Source: Rhizobium sp. BK196
GTDB taxonomy: Bacteria; Pseudomonadota; Alphaproteobacteria; Rhizobiales; Rhizobiaceae
Length of the DNA stretch: 64,000 nucleotides
Assembly: GCF_014193255.1 (NCBI RefSeq)
Contig: NZ_JACHZB010000002.1
Location: 248,001 to 312,000, forward strand
Direction: 5' to 3'
Below, in pieces: positions 62,135 through 64,000 of the stretch. The notes beneath the pieces are model-generated. The model worked only from the letters and a program-made list of their open reading frames with translations, was not told the origin of the DNA and did not search any database. The position numbers and the translations under genes were made by a program. Numbering within the stretch: position 1 is the first letter of the stretch; each line of letters begins with the position of its first letter.

Positions 62135-63082
62135 TTATTGAATGAAGGAGGGGTCGGCGAGCGTCGAAAGGTCCGGTTTTGCCTTGATGACGCCAGCCTG
62201 CAGCAGAAGATCCGCTGCTTCTTCATTAAAGCTCTTGAAGGTGGTCTTGAAGAAGTTCTGAGCCGCGGCCTTGTCCTGCCATTCGAGGTAGGCGGCCGAT
62301 TCTCCGAATTCCTTGCCGGACTGCTTCACATCCTTGCCCATGATCTCGAACGACTTGTCCTTGTCCGTCTTGATCATCTCGAGCGCGTCGTAATAGCTGG
62401 CGGCCAGCGCCTTGGCGGCTTCCGGATTGCCCTTCAGGAAGGCCGTGGTGCAGCCGAACGTGTCCATGACGGCGGGATAGTCGAGGGTCGTCGCAATGAT
62501 CTTGCCCTTGTCCGGCGCATTTCGAACGCTGGAGAGATAGGGCTCATAGGTGACAGCCGCATCATTCTGGCCGGCCAGCAGCGCCTGGGCTGCCGGACCC
62601 GGCTCCATGTTGACGACCTTCACGTCCTTCATGCTGAGGCCATTCTTGGCGAGGATGAAGGCGAGCAGAAAATAGGGTGACGTGCCTGGTGCCGATGCGG
62701 CAACCGACTTGCCCTTGAGATCGGAAACTTTGTCGATGCCGGGCTTTGCCGCGATACCGTCTGCGCCATGCGAGACGTCGAGCTGGAAGATCTGCGTGGT
62801 GGCGACACCGGCCGCGTTCCAGACGATCCAGGTTTCCACCGTGGTTGCGGCGCACTGAATGTCGCCGGAAGCGAGCGCCAGATGCCGGCTCGCCTGGGGC
62901 ACCTTGGTGATGGTGACGTCAAGCCCGTGCCTCTTGAAGATGCCGGCTTCCTTGGCAAGTGTGAGCGGTGCAAAACCGGTCCAGCCAGAAATGCCGATCG
63001 CGACTTTGGTATCTGCGGCGTGAGCGGCTGTTGCGGCGAGGACCGCTGCAAAAGCGGCGGCAAACATCCCAGTTTTTTTCAT
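62135..63082 (-). CDS. NitT/TauT-type ABC transporter substrate-binding protein
   Basis: 315 residues with signal peptide (MFAAAFAAVLAATAAHA). Typical of SsuA/TauA/NMT1-like receptors: GWTGFAPLTLAKEAGIFKRHGLDVTITKV, and LKGKSVAASAPGTSPYFLLAFILAKNGLSMKDVKVVNM, LAGQNDAAVTYEPYLS. Lies with its permease and ATPase downstream of hutU-hutD, so it may import a histidine breakdown product or histidine-like compound; ligand unknown. Confidence 0.88.
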   Translation of the reverse strand: MKKTGMFAAAFAAVLAATAAHAADTKVAIGISGWTGFAPLTLAKEAGIFKRHGLDVTITKVPQASRHLALASGDIQCAATTVETWIVWNAAGVATTQIFQLDVSHGADGIAAKPGIDKVSDLKGKSVAASAPGTSPYFLLAFILAKNGLSMKDVKVVNMEPGPAAQALLAGQNDAAVTYEPYLSSVRNAPDKGKIIATTLDYPAVMDTFGCTTAFLKGNPEAAKALAASYYDALEMIKTDKDKSFEIMGKDVKQSGKEFGESAAYLEWQDKAAAQNFFKTTFKSFNEEAADLLLQAGVIKAKPDLSTLADPSFIQ

Positions 63083-63162
63083 GATCCGAATTTCCCTGCT
63101 CTTATTTTAGGCGCCCTTGCTGGGTGCCCATTAAATGTATTTAACGCATGCCCGAATTGTTT

Positions 63163-63172
63163 TGTCTAGACA
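63163..63172. promoter_or_regulatory. Palindrome TGTCTAGACA, candidate HutC operator
   Basis: Perfect 10-bp palindrome between hutD and the NitT-type binding-protein gene, 81 bp before the latter's ATG. A hut-type regulator site is plausible because hutC is nearby. Confidence 0.5.
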
Positions 63173-63204
63173 TTATGATGGCGCTGCGGCGGGATAAAAC
63201 GCCA

Positions 63205-63780
63205 TCAGATTGCCGCGATGGTGATCGCGTAGAGCAGGGCATTGCCGTGGAATTGCAGGGATCCACCGACGGCCTCTTCGAGGAGCATCGCATCGCCCGC
63301 GACGAGAGCGATCTTGTCTTTCGCAAGATTAACGTCCGTATGGCCGCGATGGCAAAAGAGAAGCGACTGCTCGCCAGTCAGGGGCAGTTCTTGCCGCCCG
63401 TCGACTGCGAGGCGAAGCACGTTATGCCGGAGCCTGTCCCGACGGGTCATCACGTTGAGATCGGTGATTGTGCCATCCGTCAATTCGGCGCTAACGGGAA
63501 CATCTGCCGGAAAGAAAAATGGATCGCTTTCCTGCGTCAGAAGCACCGGCGCGCGACCTTCTATGAAGAGGTGCATGCCATCGCCCTCCAGGATCGACAG
63601 TGTGCGGTCGATCCCGGGAAAGACGGAGAAGGGGCCGTCGGCGGCAACGGTTGCCATGCTGACCCGCCAGTCAAAGCCGGCAAGCCCCGCGTCCGGCGGC
63701 GAAACGGCGAGTTCCACCGTTTCTCCGCCGCCGTTCTTCCACGGCATGCGTTTGTGATCGGCGGCGCGCAGGATCTTCAT
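63205..63780 (-). CDS. hutD: HutD family protein
   Basis: 191 residues of the HutD/Ves cupin-like family: MKILRAADHKRMPWKNGGGETVELAVSPP is the diagnostic N-terminus, followed by FDWRVSMATVAADGPFSVFPGIDRTLSILEGDGM. HutD is thought to tune hut expression, possibly by limiting urocanate; it is not an enzyme of the main path. Starts 3 bp after hutU. Confidence 0.9.
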   Translation of the reverse strand: MKILRAADHKRMPWKNGGGETVELAVSPPDAGLAGFDWRVSMATVAADGPFSVFPGIDRTLSILEGDGMHLFIEGRAPVLLTQESDPFFFPADVPVSAELTDGTITDLNVMTRRDRLRHNVLRLAVDGRQELPLTGEQSLLFCHRGHTDVNLAKDKIALVAGDAMLLEEAVGGSLQFHGNALLYAITIAAI

Positions 63781-63783
63781 GGC

Positions 63784-64000
63784 TCAGTTTCCTAGGATGC
63801 CGGGCAGGCGCAGGCCCTTGTCCTTGGCGCAATCGATCGCGATGTCGTAGCCGGCATCGGCATGGCGCATGACACCGGTCGCCGGATCGTTCCAGAGAAC
63901 ATTTCCAAGACGGCGGGCCGCATCGTCAGTACCGTCGGCGCAAATGACCATGCCGGAATGCTGCGAGAAGCCCATGCCGACGCCGCCACCGTGATGCAGC
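63784..64000 (-). CDS. hutU: Urocanate hydratase (C-terminal end only)
   Basis: About 71 C-terminal residues; the gene runs off the right edge. [58 protein letters not shown] is the highly conserved end of urocanate hydratase, which converts urocanate to imidazolonepropionate with NAD+. First of the hutU-hutD order visible here; other hut genes probably lie to the right. Confidence 0.92.
   Translation of the reverse strand, partial: LHHGGGVGMGFSQHSGMVICADGTDDAARRLGNVLWNDPATGVMRHADAGYDIAIDCAKDKGLRLPGILGN

Noticed and set aside
1..64000. CRISPR arrays, IS elements, tRNA/rRNA genes, phage or conjugation genes
   Set aside because: None seen on reading both strands; no regular spaced repeats, transposase motifs or cloverleaf sequences recognised, though short tRNAs could be missed by eye.

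Overview
The window looks like a catabolic accessory region (chromid, megaplasmid or similar) of a Rhizobiaceae-type alphaproteobacterium. This rests on high-GC coding sequence, seven ABC-type importers (the leftmost only partly inside the window), ten or so local regulators (five GntR, two LysR, LacI, XRE, GlxA/AraC), a curli locus with CsgH, AraFGH-type sugar uptake and a hut-type locus. No rRNA, tRNA, IS element, phage gene or CRISPR array was seen. Genus is an inference; no marker gene is present.

Layout. 1-2120 (minus): a LacI regulator followed by a sugar-type solute-binding protein cut by the left edge; twin perfect operator palindromes precede lacI. 2684-3868: a small RelA/SpoT-type HD protein and a secreted protein of unknown function. 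4167-5647 (minus): curli genes csgA-csgH-csgB-like, with an intrinsic terminator before the last. 6118-17356: a sugar-acid module made of an RraA-like protein, a CUT1 ABC importer, a GntR regulator and four different enolase-superfamily enzymes. 17525-21570: small genes (DUF305 membrane protein, secreted protein, FMN oxidase-like, AhpD-like, LysR, one-TM peptide). 21706-23478: a DASS-family ion transporter. 23737-31022 (minus): BMP-type nucleoside/nucleobase importer operon with an amidase and cytosine deaminase. 31163-38399: sugar dehydrogenase (SDR), aldose-1-epimerase-like protein, AraFGH importer and two GntR regulators. 38555-39496: a stand-alone DapA-family enzyme resembling hydroxyproline HypD. 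40094-50262 (plus): GntR, DapA-family lyase, aldehyde dehydrogenase, FAD amine oxidase, ProU-type importer with two permeases, GlxA/AraC regulator and MOSC protein, apparently one pathway for an N-containing (betaine or proline-like) compound. 50572-53691: XRE, GNAT, LysR and small proteins around two perfect palindromes. 53726-64000: an amino-acid importer with a SolA-type N-methyl amino acid oxidase and a histidine-ammonia-lyase homologue, a HutC regulator, a NitT/TauT-type importer, hutD and the 3' end of hutU.

Most interesting point: the ammonia-lyase homologue at 54867-56360 lacks the Ala-Ser-Gly triad that forms the MIO cofactor, although most other active-site positions are kept. Together with the adjoining N-methyl amino acid oxidase and hut genes this suggests an MIO-independent lyase for a methylated histidine derivative (hercynine or ergothioneine type). 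Second: stem-loops directly follow the binding-protein gene in five of the ABC operons, consistent with a shared way of raising binding-protein expression over the membrane subunits. Third: four divergent enolase-superfamily paralogues sit beside one importer.
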